A DNA stretch of 64,000 bases, from contig JAGYXB010000612.1 in assembly GCA_022495005.1 (NCBI GenBank), forward strand, positions 1,302,001 through 1,366,000, read 5' to 3'. Origin of the DNA: Rhyacophila brunnea. Its lineage: Eukaryota > Arthropoda > Insecta > Trichoptera > Rhyacophilidae. How positions within the stretch are numbered: the first letter of the stretch is position 1; every line of letters begins with the position of its first letter. The translations under genes and the position numbers were made by a program. The notes under the pieces were generated by a model. It saw only the letters and a program-made list of their open reading frames with translations. It made no database searches and had not been told where the DNA came from. Below, one piece after another: positions 37,301-47,649 of this stretch.

Positions 37301-37355
37301 TAAAGTGTGTCGAAAATATGATCGTTTATTAAAAAAATATTTTTACATTTTCTAG
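34336..37355. other. End of intron 1, no gene recognised
   Basis: AT-rich sequence. Near 35513-35577 lies an imperfect inverted repeat (AAGTAGGAATTTTTAAAAAT / TTTTTAAAAAATC). A hammerhead-like core on the - strand lies at 36228-36266. At 37240-37310 a GC-richer patch (GAGGGGCGCAGC, ATGACGCCCCTTGGCGC) looks like decayed transposon DNA. The segment ends in the acceptor TTTTTACATTTTCTAG. Confidence 0.4.
36228..36266 (-). ncRNA. Possible decayed hammerhead-ribozyme core (Penelope/retrozyme type)
   Basis: The - strand reads TTGTTCTGAGGA, then TGGGATGACTAAAC, then GAAACAGCTGTC. CUGANGA and GAAA are the invariant cores of a hammerhead, AC-AGCU-GU would be a two-pair stem III, and C is the cleavage base. 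The stem II half GAC-UAAA-C lacks bases needed for full pairing, so the motif is probably inactive. This is a motif-level inference only. Confidence 0.3.
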
Positions 37356-37567
37356 ATCGTAAATGGGTGGTCGCCTACAACGGAGAAATTCCACCGGGGG
37401 CTTTGGAAGGCGGATATTTGTACAACAGAGGCACTGATCAAAAAAGACCGACGTACGTGGGTAGAGCGAAGCACAAAAACTCTCTGATTCCTGGAGCAGT
37501 TGTACCAAGCGATAGAGTATGCTACATTATTGTGGGTGTTACCCAGTACATAAAGACAGAATACGAG
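37356..37567 (+). CDS. DM9/DUF3421 domain protein, exon with first DM9 repeat
   Basis: This 212-base exon starts after TTTTACATTTTCTAG and ends at GAG|GTTAGT. Its first two bases complete an Asp codon from the exon at 23147. The protein reads RKWVVAYNGEIPPGALEGG, then PTYVGRAKHKNSLIPGAVVP and RVCYIIVGVTQYIKTEYE. These are the characteristic elements of a DM9 repeat: W at the start, PPGA..GG, YVGRA.H, PG.V.PS, and the closing YE(V)L completed by the next exon. DM9 repeats form lectin-like folds; some members bind mannose in invertebrate immunity, and DUF3421 family proteins are widespread in insects. Whether this one does so cannot be seen from sequence. The frame stays open past the donor to 37639, but that part has no DM9 character. 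The exon lies 14.2 kb from the preceding one and 9.1 kb from the next. Confidence 0.9.
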
Positions 37568-37734
37568 GTTAGTTATTTTAGCTTTTTAAATAAATATTTT
37601 TGTTCTGCTATTTTCAGATTTACTCCCTCCACATATTAACAGGTCGATTGACATTATTTATCGCGTGAAATTTCAAATCACGCTAAAACCGTGAGATCGA
37701 CAAACTTTGCTGTCCAACACTCTAGTAAAAATAC

Positions 37735-38700
37735 GCAGATTGGTCTCTCAGTCAACTCCAACTTGATATAGATAATAATATTATATTAGGTTGGGGCGGG
37801 TGTAAAAAACTGGACTTCAATATTAAAAATGCAATATTTTATCGTTTACCGCCTCGTGAGTATTATTTTTCCAATATTCGATGCATGGCAGAGTTATTTC
37901 GCGAATACCATCTGTAAGGGATCTCGGCATTACGTTTGACAGTAAGCTGTCATTTAGTGGCCATATATAAATATATTGTAAAAAGGTGCTACAAGTGTTG
38001 GGCTTCGTCTTACGTACTTCCCGGGTCTTTTCTGATGTTATTATTGTATTAAAAATACTTTGTAATTCCTTAGTTAGAAGCCGGCTTGAGAATGGGTCGA
38101 TTGTTTGGGCCCCGCATCAGTTGAAATAATATGACCTTTTGGTGGAGCGAGTTCAAAACAATTTTTGAGACTCCTTTACTTGAGGTTATTATACTCTTAG
38201 GTATGCTTATATACTGTAGTTTAAATGCCAAAAGATATCAATATTTGGCCACGTAATTTTTTTTTGACTTATACGTGGTGTAAATGAGAACTCTGCCATT
38301 CTTGGTAGTATTGACTTGTGTGTCCGCAATAACTAACTTAGAAATCGGGAGCATCAGTTGTTTGTTCTCCGAAGGAGAAAAACCAACCTACCATTGGTGA
38401 TGTCAATTGGGAGGGCAATAACTCTGTTCGCTTCGGATGTTGGTATATTCCACCTACGTGAGGATGAGTATAGGTGGGCGTTGTTTTATAAATTCTTAAA
38501 ATATGCTACACTTAGCTCATTTGATGTGCTTCCATGCTTTATAAATAATTATAATTTGTATATTTTTTTTACCTTTTACTTTACTTTTCATACTGTTTTT
38601 GTGATAATGCATATATTTATGTCTTCTTTACACTGTTTAATACTATACTATACGCTTTAAATTTATAATTTGTAATGTTCACCGTATGTGAGACGTGTAA
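37735..38700 (+). pseudogene. CR1/Jockey-group LINE, decayed 3' fragment in DM9 intron 2
   Basis: Diverged copy of 45600-46612. It begins at the equivalent of CAACTCCAACTTGATATAGA, keeps traces of the reverse transcriptase thumb and C-terminal region (for example CCGCATCAGTTGAA at 38102 and GGGAGGGCAATAAC at 38409), and ends in the same 3' UTR words (TTTATAATTTGTAATGTTCAC near 38660). Many stops and frameshifts are present. It lies in the same orientation as the longer copy downstream in the intron. Confidence 0.85.
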
Positions 38701-39656
38701 ACTCAATCAAAGCACACTTGAGTGCATTTTGTTCCATGTTTTGGTGATTAAGTCATCTTTTTAGAGAAAATAGAATAAAAATTGATACACCAACTTGTAT
38801 GGTGCAAATATCAAAAAAATGGCGCTAATAATTCAAAAACCTAAATCGTTTACATAAAAAAATTAACCAACTAGTTACAGAACAAATTTACTCATCTTAC
38901 TGTATAGGTCTAAAAGAGTTAATTAATTACACAGGTACAATATTCGGAAAAAGAAGTCTTAAAAATTTTAGAAATCATACAGAGATTTAGTGTTATATAT
39001 CAGTTTTAATACGGGGCTTTGTTTGCGGATACTGGGCCGAAGGTGCCTTATTGCGAATATTATTATTATTATATTAGGTGAGTTATTTTTATAATTAAAT
39101 ATTTCTTTTATGTTGCATAAATGGAACACAGGTGGCAGTGGTATTCGACGGGCGAATTGTTTTAATTTAGAATCGAAGATTGGGAGCCGTTAGAAGCTTG
39201 CTAGCCATTCAGATGCGGTTGTATTGGTGATTAGACCAATCGGGGACAAACAAAGACCTATATCTACGTATATTTGGTGAAATATGGTACCACAAAAATT
39301 CGCCAAACAAAGATCGATGACGTTAGATGAAATACACTTTTTCGGGCAGGAACGGGGGCACAGCCCTTCGGCGATTCACCCAACGTCCGTCGTTTATTTA
39401 TTGACTTGATTTACACAGGCATAACTGCGAAGTGGGAAAAAAAAGTTACAATAAAAGTATTATTAAATAGTATTAAATAAAATAATTATTGAACCGTGCG
39501 TCCGCGCTAACACGCTTCTGTCGGACCTTTGCATATTATGGCAGTGCGCGCGCTATATCGAAATTACTGTGGTAAATTCAAACATACGGAGCCGAAATAT
39601 CATGACCCAATGCGACGATTGTTCACTTATTACACATCAATAATTAACGTATTGCG
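38701..39656. other. No recognisable feature (intron 2)
   Basis: Mostly AT-rich. The part 39330-39400 is GC-richer (GCAGGAACGGGGGCACAGCC) and may be transposon debris. No domain is seen. Confidence 0.35.
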
Positions 39657-39664
39657 GTACCATA

Positions 39665-41017
39665 CAGTGTTGCCATATTTTGAAAGTGGAATTATATTAC
39701 AGTGTCTTCAAAATTATAGTATTTCGGCAAAAAATATAGTACGCGTTGTGTGACCAATAATTTTCTACATTTTCAAAAAATTAAACGTGGGGTATTTAAC
39801 GTCTTGTATTTTTTAGACAAAATATCCATGAAGGGTAATTAACGTCTCGTTTTTTTTAGACAAAATTCAAATGTTAAGTCAGTGGTTTCCAAACTTTATG
39901 TTACTACGCCTCCCTTTAAAAAAAATTAAATCTAGGCACCTCCCCCCCTTATTTCATTAAATAATACCGACACCTTTTTAAATAGTCAACAATGTACCTA
40001 CTTACGAATACAAAAATGAAAAAAAATAAACAAGGTTTTACTACTTATATTACATTAATTTTTGAGGAATGTGCTTGTTTATTAGCACAATCAATTTCAA
40101 TAGTAGTCGATCCAAATTCATTATCGTTCATTGACAAATGGATTCTATCATGGGACCCACATCCTGAAGCGGACCCTCCGGGTCTTTTTTCTATTAATAA
40201 CATAATGTGAAAAGTGCATTAGCAAACTAACCAAGAACTCAGTGAATAGATTTTTGTTTGCTTCAATATATCTGGCGTAGAAATCATTTAAAAGTGGAGA
40301 CATCGCGAACTTTTTTTCTTTTGTGATTTTGATTTCCTAAGCTCCAATTTTTTATGAATGCCTTCACTTTGTCGTTTTAAATCAGTGAATGCATTAGTGG
40401 TCTTTGCATTGATTTATTCACTCATTTTTTTTTAACTTCAACCAAATAAACAAGTTAAACAACAAAATTATCGTTCCTAAACAAATTTCCCTCAAATTTC
40501 AACATTATGATTAATTTGATCCTTTTATTTAATTTTTTTACAAGATAGCCATTGCGCTTCACAATAGTACCTATAGAAGTGAGGGATTATAAAACTAGTC
40601 TCCATATTTGCAGACAGGTTTGCAAACAACGTTTTATAGGACTGTTTTTTTGTGTAGGTAGTTTATAACTAGCGGCCGTTTTATAAACTATGCATTTGCA
40701 AACTGCAAACCTGTGGCTACATTAATTATGTTAAACTTTTCGCGCCTCCCTTTGCTACACTCTGCGCCTCCCAGTTTGGAAATCGCTGTGTTAAGTAATT
40801 AACGTCACCTTAAACACCGTCTTTTTAGACATGGGGATTATTTTTTTTTGCTTCTCACGGATTATTTTGGCGTTGTTTTTCTTCTATTGGCAACTTTTTT
40901 TCCGATTTCTCAAAATTATAGTATTTTGGGCGTACTATACCTGTTTTATATCGTACATAGTACGCAGACAAAAATTATAGTACAAATACTATAATTATAG
41001 TACGGTTGGCAACACTG
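39665..41017. mobile_element. Outer hAT element, interrupted by another hAT
   Basis: Ends CAGTGTTGCCATA and GTTGGCAACACTG, flanked exactly by GTACCATA (39657-39664 and 41018-41025), an 8-bp hAT duplication. Without the nested element at 39880-40788 and its duplication, the original insert is about 436 bp. Its ends resemble those of the small hAT at 33393-33817. It has no transposase. Confidence 0.93.
39880..40788. mobile_element. Inner hAT element nested in the outer hAT, 909 bp
   Basis: Ends CAGTGGTTTCCAAAC and GTTTGGAAATCGCTG, flanked by TGTTAAGT at 39872-39879 and 40789-40796. It is the same family as 3568-4500, inverted relative to it. The interior contains CCACATCCTGAAGCGGACC, a word shared with GC-rich hAT interiors elsewhere in the window. 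Confidence 0.95.
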
Positions 41018-41025
41018 GTACCATA

Positions 41026-42507
41026 TAACACACTGTAAAATTACGGGTTTTCTTTAAACATCATTAATAGGGAATATTTAAGTTCTAAACACGTATATGA
41101 CAATGTTAAAACCAGTAGATCGAGAATTAAATTTTAAAATAACCACAATAAATCGACCTCGATTAAAAGGAGAACACGCACATAAATCGGCGATAGAAAA
41201 ATCCTTAAAAATTAATGAGATACTATGGACTATGAAACTACAAAATAATAATAATTAAAAACAGAGACAATGGCAACTAGAATTAATTTTAACACTACCA
41301 GCGGGTCTATTCTATACAAAAGGTAACTATCGACCGCTAACGTGCTAACGTGATAATGTGTTAGTATTTGTTACATACATTTTATATTGAAATATTATAA
41401 TTGTAATTGTATTGTAATCAGTTAATCAGTCAAAACTGTCTCTCTCTCGCTCTCTCAGACAGGGGGCATGCCGTTAAAATATATCATTTATTGCAACAAT
41501 TAATACCAGCTAATTATAATTGTTACAATACGTGTTAATAATTTGATACAAACATACCCTTGTTAGCGGTTTTCATTAAACATCGTAGTATCATAATATT
41601 TTTGCGTAATTATCTTTTTGTTTCATGATTCAAATGAATATTGATGTTAAATACATACACATTAATTACCTGCCTATGCACATTGATAATATAAAAAAAT
41701 GTATACATCATTATGATAAGCGAAAACAGTTAATAATTGATTATAATAACTATTGTTTAATATACTTACATATTCCCGTATCGTCTAAAATTGCGGCTCT
41801 GCCGTACGAAAATTAAACACACATCAATACACGTGCGATGGTATGCGGTGCACTCTTCAATTGATAAAGGGGGAGAGACATGCCAGCAGAGGCACCCAGC
41901 TGAAAAATACGAAGCTTGCAATTTGAGGCATTTTTTTGATAATTTACAATTTCAACTGTATTAATTCATATATATGTATCTGAAAACATTAAAAAGAATA
42001 TTTTTTTGAGTCAAAGATAAACTTACAATTTTAAAAAAATTTAATAAAATGAGAATTTGTTGCAGGGTCCCATCTTATTATTAAATTATATTTTATGGTC
42101 ATATTTATTATTAAGCTTTAGTTTATTAAGTTTTCAATTTTTCACCGTGTAGATTTTTGACTAATTCATCGTTTTAATATTTTTTATAGGTACTTATTCA
42201 TTTTAAAAAACATCGATTTTTATAAAAATATAACTATGTATAACTTGAAATCCTTTTTATTTATATCACACCACACATTTATATTATACCACATCCAGTA
42301 GGATAAGCCAGTGCCCATTAATTTTGTGTTCCCTAACCACAACCTTTTTCTATGCAGATGACCATTTCCCCTCTTTTTTTAAGGATTAAACCGAGAACAG
42401 TAAAATTGTCAGAATGAAAGACTAGCGTAAAAAGATGTATTCTTGATACATTTTTAAGTTTATCCAGCATAATTACACACTTCAGATCGGTGGCCTGTTA
42501 CCCAACA
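41026..42507. other. No recognisable feature (intron 2)
   Basis: AT-rich sequence with a short CTCTCTCTCGCTCTCTC run at 41440. No protein pattern or element ends were found. Confidence 0.35.
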
Positions 42508-42515
42508 GTCAACAC

Positions 42516-43178
42516 TAGGGAATCCAATCCCGAGCCAAAATTCTGATCCCGGGATTGGGATTTTTTTTCCATTGTTAATATAAAATTTTTATATTTACAA
42601 ATAACATTGAAAAAATCGGTCAAAAATAAATCTAGTATAATTTATACTATTTAAGACATTTATTGTTAATATTGTATACGTTAAATCTTGGAAATACACA
42701 AGTTTAATGGAGTAAATAATATTGTTATATAAATAATAATGTGAATTTAATATGAGATTGCTATTTCTGATAGTAAAGACATAATGAATAGATCAGCGAG
42801 ATTTAAAATAGTAAAACAAATAATCATGGCGTACTTATGGCCTTTCCGCTTCATAAATCTAATTAGTCAGCCAAATATGAAACTGCCGTAAAACGTATGA
42901 TACGTATCATGGTGGAATTACTTTGTTAAAAGTGCGAAGCATTGTTTTTTTACCAATCTTTCTCATTTTTAATAATCTATGTGAAAAATAAAATGAATCG
43001 GCAACCTACACATCAAACTTCATTCAAACTCAGTTTATTTCTAATGTAGTTATTTTGTATTAAAAGTATTTTTTCTGTTATATTTTCCATAAAAAATATC
43101 AATCCCGAAATCCCGGGATTATGTTTATCAATCCCGGGATTCATAGGTATCGAAAATAGCCCGGGATTGGATTCCCTA
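42516..43178. mobile_element. Non-autonomous hAT-like element with TAGGGAATCC ends, 663 bp
   Basis: The left end TAGGGAATCCAATCCCG and the right end CGGGATTGGATTCCCTA are exact inverted complements of 17 bp. GTCAACAC is duplicated exactly at 42508-42515 and 43179-43186 (8 bp). The subterminal DNA repeats the word ATCCCGGGATT several times on both sides, likely transposase-binding sites by analogy with other hATs. No coding sequence. Confidence 0.93.
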
Positions 43179-43186
43179 GTCAACAC

Positions 43187-43560
43187 CCCTTAGATATTTC
43201 AGTTTCCGATAATATTCCCTAAAAAAAACGTTCCGGCAAAATTTCTGTCATTCCAGTGTTGCCAACCACTTTAAAATTACAGTGTTTGTACTTTTTCTTG
43301 AAAATTTAATTTCTACATTAAAAATTACACCTAAAGCCTATAATTTCGGTATTTCCATACTGTATTAATTTATTGTATAATTTGAGTAGGTAGTAAAATT
43401 TTATACGCATCAAAGGGAAGACATTTGCCTGACTTAGGCCATTGTGATGGGGCCCAATAATAAATAATTTTACTGTAGGTACCTAATCAAATTATTTATA
43501 GAGAGTGGAAACTCCACGGTTGCTGGTTAGCTGACTTCGGAACAGTCGCCGTTCAGATAA
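43187..43560. other. Short unassigned stretch (intron 2)
   Basis: Contains CAGTGTTGCCAACCAC at 43255, which resembles one end of the small hAT family at 39665. No matching opposite end was found, so it may be a truncated copy. The LINE begins soon after. Confidence 0.4.
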
Positions 43561-44257
43561 ACTGTTATTTTACTATCAGAATGTTTGCGGCTTGAAGACA
43601 AAATCTGTGGAATGCGTATTAGCTGACGACTATGACGTCATAGCGTTAACTGAAACGTGGTTTAATGACAGTGTTTTCAGTCATGAATATTTTGGTGGTG
43701 ATTATGCTGTCCTTAGAAGGGATCGAGACTCCGGAACAGGCCTCAGGCAGGGAGGAGGCTGCCTCCTGGGAGTTAGAAATATGGAAGGGTTGCAGGCCGA
43801 ACGTTTTCGTATTTTGGAGACTTCTAACGAGGACCTTTGGGTTAAACTAACCTGTAACGGAGAAACTGTCTACGTTTGTGTCGTGTATTTTCCTCCAGCA
43901 AGTGAAGTGGAGGCGTATAAAATTTTAGTTGAAACAATGTTATCTAGTATCGTCGTTTTGGGGGATAAGAGGGTTATTGTGATGGGAGATTTTCACCTAA
44001 ACTCAGCACGCAGCGGTGAAAGGGTCAAGAGTGAACTGAAATTTCTGTGTGCTGTTTTTGGATTTTCCCAGTACAATGATATTCTTAACTCTAAAGGTGG
44101 ACTTCTGGATAGGATTTTTAGTAACGCTATTTTATCAATTTCGCGATGTACATTACCTTTGATACGAGAGGATGTGTACCACCCTATATTGGTTTTTATT
44201 ACACGTATTTCATGTGATTCGCCCGCTGCGAACAGAAATTCCCTCACATGGAGCTAA
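43561..44257 (+). pseudogene. LINE endonuclease domain (APE type)
   Basis: Reads YYQNVCGLKTKSVE, then VIALTETWFNDSVFSHEYF (the catalytic Glu in LTETW), RRDRDSGTGLRQGGG, YVCVVYFPPAS and VIVMGDFHLN (GDFN motif with His in place of Asn). The final SDH motif is replaced by VYHPILV, so a catalytic His/Asp pair is lost. The frame opens before the first ATG at 43592 and ends in a stop after NSLTWS. Domain order and motifs identify the APE-like endonuclease of CR1/Jockey-group LINEs; the enzyme is probably inactive. Confidence 0.85.
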
Positions 44258-44938
44258 TTGGTGTGGGGGATGGAAGTTTGATGGTGGAAATTTCAAGCTG
44301 CTTTACTCTTTAATGAGTGAAGTAGATTGGAGTGAGTTGTGTGAGATTTTTGATGTGAATGAGGCGGTACAATACTTTTATAATGTTGTATATAATGTGT
44401 TTAATAAATGTTTTTCAAGGAAGTCACTATGTCGAGGTGGAAGACGATATCCGAAATGGTTTTCTCGGGAGATTATTAGAGACATTAGAGTCATACACAT
44501 GTCACACTACTATCATACAGCCTGGTCAGCATGACTATGAAATGTTTGGCCTTTATCGTATGAGAGTGAGACAAGCTGTTCGGCTGGCCTATCGAACATA
44601 TATGGAATCGGTAAAGGATTGCATTCGCAAAAATCCTAAATCGTTTTGGGATTATATAAAATCATTAAGAAAGGATGGTGGATTTGCCAATTCGATGACT
44701 TGGAAAGGGCAAAGAGGTGACTGGACATAGAATGGCAGAAGCATTTACTGGTCATTTCAGGTCTGTCTACGGAAGTAGTACTCCGAATATGGATGTCGCC
44801 TCAACGTCAAGAAAACGATCGTGCGGTGCCCAATCCGTTGACATCTTCCCAATTGATGAAGGTGACGTGTTTAGATTTATTAAAAAACTTAAGAATACGC
44901 GCTCTTTGGGACCGGATAACGTCCCTACATTTTTTTAA
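44258..44938 (+). pseudogene. LINE linker between endonuclease and reverse transcriptase (frameshifted)
   Basis: Overlapping frames carry the usual linker blocks: YSLMSEVDWSELCEIFDVNE and YPKWFSREIIRDIR (44280-44490), YRMRVRQAVRLAYRTYMES with NPKSFWDYIKSLRKD (44550-44690), then AEAFTGHFRSVYGSS and FIKKLKNTRSLGPDNVPTFF (44735-44938). At least three frame changes are needed to join them. A stop follows PTFF just before the reverse transcriptase begins. Confidence 0.8.
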
Positions 44939-44994
44939 AAGGGGTGTGTTGATTTTGTCAAAGGCCCACTTGCATATATATATATAATCTTACA

Positions 44995-46386
44995 ATGGAG
45001 ACAGGTATCTTTCCGGAAATATGGAAGATGTCGAAGGTGACTCCAATTTATAAGAGTGGTACAGAGTCGTCAGTAGAAAACTACAGGCCGGTAGCTGTTC
45101 TCTCTGCACCAGCAAAAGTTCTGGAGATGATCATGCACAGCATGATTTCTCCAAAAATTGAGTCATTTATAATGAATGAACAGCATGGATTTAGAGCAGG
45201 CCGATCAACGGAAACCAACCTGATGGTATTCACTGATTATGTGTCGTCAGTACTAGATAGAGGCAGCCAGGTTGACTGTTCTTACAATGATTTCTCGAAG
45301 GCATTTGACAAAGTCGATCACGATATTCTAATGGAAAAACTCCAACTTATTGGATTATCGGATCGATTTTTGCAACTATTCGGGAGTTATTTTAGGAACC
45401 ATCAACAATACGTTTCGTACGGCCTTTATCAGTCACAGACCTTTTACACATTTTCTGGTGTCCCCCAGGGCTCAAACTTAGGGCCATTGCTGTTCACGAT
45501 TTTCATAAATGACATAGCATTGGTAATTAAAAATGCTATGTTTTTGTTGTTTGCTGACGATTTGAAACTCTTCATGGAAGTTGTCACCTTGGAAGATTGT
45601 CGTCAACTCCAACTTGATATAGATAATATATTAGATTGGGGCAGGCGTAACAAACTGGACTTCAATATTGATAAATGCAATGTTTTATCGTTTACTAAAG
45701 CCTCACGAGTATTGTTTTTCCAGTACTCGATGCATGGCAGAGTTCTCTCGCGAATATCATCTGTAAGAGATCTTGGAATTACGTTTGACGGTAAACTGAC
45801 GTTTAGTGGTCATATAGATACCATTTGTAAAAAGGCGCTAAAGATGTTGGGCTTTGTCTTGCGTACTTCCCGGGTCTTTTCGGATGTTACGGTACTAAAA
45901 ATTCTCTATAGCTCCTTAGTTAGAAGCAGACTTGAGAGTGGATCTGTCGTTTGGGCCCCGCATCAGTTGAAGTACGGCCTTATGGTGGAGAGAGTCCAAA
46001 AGAAATTTTTAAGACTCCTTTACTTTCGGCTGTATGGATATTATCCGTGGCTCTATCCGACTGATTTTCTCTTAGGGATGCTTACATACTGTAGCTTAAA
46101 ATTTAGAAGGGATCTTTATTTAGCTACATATTTTTTCAGACTTATACGCGGCGTAAATGTGAACTCTGCCATTCTTGGTGGTGTTGGCTTGTGTGTCTCT
46201 GATAATTACCTTAGGAATCGAGGGCATCCGTTGTTTGTTCTCCCACGGTGCAGAACTAACCTGCCATTAGTAATGCCAATTGGGAGGGCAATAACCATGT
46301 TTAATGAAATCGCTTCGGATATTGATATATTCCACTTACGTGAGGGTGAATTTAGGTGGACGTTGTTTTTTAAATTCTTAAAATAG
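44995..46386 (+). CDS. LINE reverse transcriptase and C-terminal region, open 463-codon frame
   Basis: Longest open frame in the window. Reverse transcriptase blocks appear in order: FPEIWKMSKVTPIYKSG (about residues 5-21), NYRPVAVLSAPAKVLE, EQHGFRAGRSTETNL, NDFSKAFDKVDHDIL (motif A; Asp of FDKVDH region), SGVPQGSNLGPLLFTIFIND (motif B) and LLFADDLKLFMEV (motif C, FADD). KLDFNIDKCNVLSF and VRDLGITFDGKL follow (motifs D and E), then the C-terminal region with VRSRLESGSVVWAPH and REGEFRWTLFFKFLK. In motif A, CSYNDFSKAFD has Asn where most relatives have the first catalytic Asp of Y.DFSKAFD-like blocks intact at the later Asp. The frame starts downstream of a stop, so it is not expressed as a full polyprotein here. 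A diverged 3' copy lies at 37735-38700. Confidence 0.88.
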   Translation: METGIFPEIWKMSKVTPIYKSGTESSVENYRPVAVLSAPAKVLEMIMHSMISPKIESFIMNEQHGFRAGRSTETNLMVFTDYVSSVLDRGSQVDCSYNDFSKAFDKVDHDILMEKLQLIGLSDRFLQLFGSYFRNHQQYVSYGLYQSQTFYTFSGVPQGSNLGPLLFTIFINDIALVIKNAMFLLFADDLKLFMEVVTLEDCRQLQLDIDNILDWGRRNKLDFNIDKCNVLSFTKASRVLFFQYSMHGRVLSRISSVRDLGITFDGKLTFSGHIDTICKKALKMLGFVLRTSRVFSDVTVLKILYSSLVRSRLESGSVVWAPHQLKYGLMVERVQKKFLRLLYFRLYGYYPWLYPTDFLLGMLTYCSLKFRRDLYLATYFFRLIRGVNVNSAILGGVGLCVSDNYLRNRGHPLFVLPRCRTNLPLVMPIGRAITMFNEIASDIDIFHLREGEFRWTLFFKFLK

Positions 46387-46679
46387 GGTCTGCTTAACTC
46401 ATCCGGTGTACTTCCTTGTACCTATATACTTAATATTTTTTGTATTTACACATTTATACTGTAGAATAACTTAATACTGATCTATCTCTTGTGTTATGTA
46501 CATAAAACTGTTTTAATAATATTTCTTTGTTTCTAAATGTCATGTTGTGAACGTCTTAAACTTATAATTTGTAATGTCCACAATATGTAAAATAAATAAA
46601 TTGAAATTTAAATAGTTGTGGCAATGTTCATTCATTATAATTTTGCAGATTCGTACTAATATATTTAATCAATCTTCAG

Positions 46680-46955
46680 GTTCTTTGCGACTGCAACGCC
46701 ATCTGGGGTAAGGTGGAAGGAGACGATATTCCCTCAATTGCGTTACCCGCCGGAAAGTCAGAAGATGGTGAAACTCTGTTCGTCGGTCGTTGCGAGATTT
46801 CGACGAGTCGCCCATATCACCCATATGAGTATTCGTATCCTACAGAACAATTTATCGGTAATGTCGTACCATCCCACAAATGCTGCTACGTCTACTATTT
46901 AGGTGAAGTGAATGACGAACATGCCTACGAAATATTGATGGTCAAAGCATTATAA
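46680..46955 (+). CDS. DM9/DUF3421 domain protein, last coding exon with second DM9 repeat
   Basis: The acceptor CAATCTTCAG opens a phase-0 exon. GTT-CTT joins the preceding GAG to give EYEVL, the conserved end of a DM9 repeat, which is strong support for this splice. The exon then encodes a second, slightly diverged DM9 repeat: CNAIWGKVEGDDIPSIALP, AGKSEDGETLFVGRCE, FIGNVVPSHKCCYVYYLG and EHAYEILMVKAL, then TAA at 46953-46955. The second repeat carries an insertion rich in Tyr, Pro and Ser (TSRPYHPYEYSYPTEQ) between the YVGR-like block and the PG.V-like block. The three exons give 203 residues. A likely poly(A) signal was not identified with confidence. A LINE ends 70 bases upstream, close to the branch-point region. 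Confidence 0.9.
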   Translation, partial: VLCDCNAIWGKVEGDDIPSIALPAGKSEDGETLFVGRCEISTSRPYHPYEYSYPTEQFIGNVVPSHKCCYVYYLGEVNDEHAYEILMVKAL

Positions 46956-47649
46956 ATGAAATTCCGATGACGAACCTGCCTACGACATAATAATATTATC
47001 GATGGTCAAACCAATATATTGAAATTCCGCTAAAGTTTTTACATGTTTCAAATTTGGGTAATATTATTTTTTCACTCACATTACATAACCATTTTAATAT
47101 AGCTAGCAGATTCCTTGTTCTATTGCTGAATTACTGACAGCAATTTTTCAGCAAAATATTGATTAATACAATATTTATATATTTTTTATTATGAAATTAG
47201 GTATAATAATTTTCCATTCCGTGACCACGAAACTAAGCTTATTAAACATGAATGAGACACCTTTTATCACTTAAAAGAGCTCTATTAGATTAAAAAAACC
47301 CATACACTCAAAAATAAAACTACAAATAGTCATAAAATATTATTGAATTTTAATTCTTGGTAACATTTCGTTCCATTCCTTTACCATATGTCTATAATGG
47401 CAGAGAATTTTTTCTGTAGTATTTGAAAATAGTCACATCAATTTTACTAAATTTTATTGGAAAAATACATAAGTTTCGTTATTTAATAATCAAATGAAAA
47501 ATAGTTAACGTTCAACTTTTTTGGGACATTTTCGGAATGGAACGGAGTGGTAACGGATCGGAATTTGTAAAGCTAAAGTTACATGTAATCATAAAAAGAA
47601 ATTTTTGTTTTATAAAATTTATTTGAATTTTTTGATAATCAGATATATA
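46956..47649. other. 3' flank of the DM9 gene, no further gene
   Basis: Presumed 3' UTR then AT-rich DNA. AAAATAAAAC at 47311 is a possible but unproven poly(A) signal. Words such as CATTCCGTGACC at 47215 and GGAATGGAACGGAGTGGTAA at 47534 recur in opposite orientation and may mark a decayed inverted-repeat element. Confidence 0.4.

Larger units (their letters stand above)
43561..46612 (+). mobile_element. CR1/Jockey-group LINE in DM9 gene intron 2, 5'-truncated
   Basis: A ~3-kb non-LTR retrotransposon running in the same direction as the host gene. It holds endonuclease (43561-44257), a frameshifted linker (44257-44938), reverse transcriptase and C-terminal region (44995-46386), and a ~220-base 3' UTR. 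It ends in AAATAAATAAATTGAAATTT rather than a long poly(A). ORF1 is absent, so the copy was truncated on insertion. The splice acceptor of the host exon at 46680 follows within 70 bases. Confidence 0.9.

Noticed and set aside
37568..37639. Extension of the DM9 exon to the stop at 37639
   Set aside because: A good donor (GAG|GTTAGT) precedes it, the following residues have no DM9 character, and splicing to 46680 restores the conserved EYEVL.
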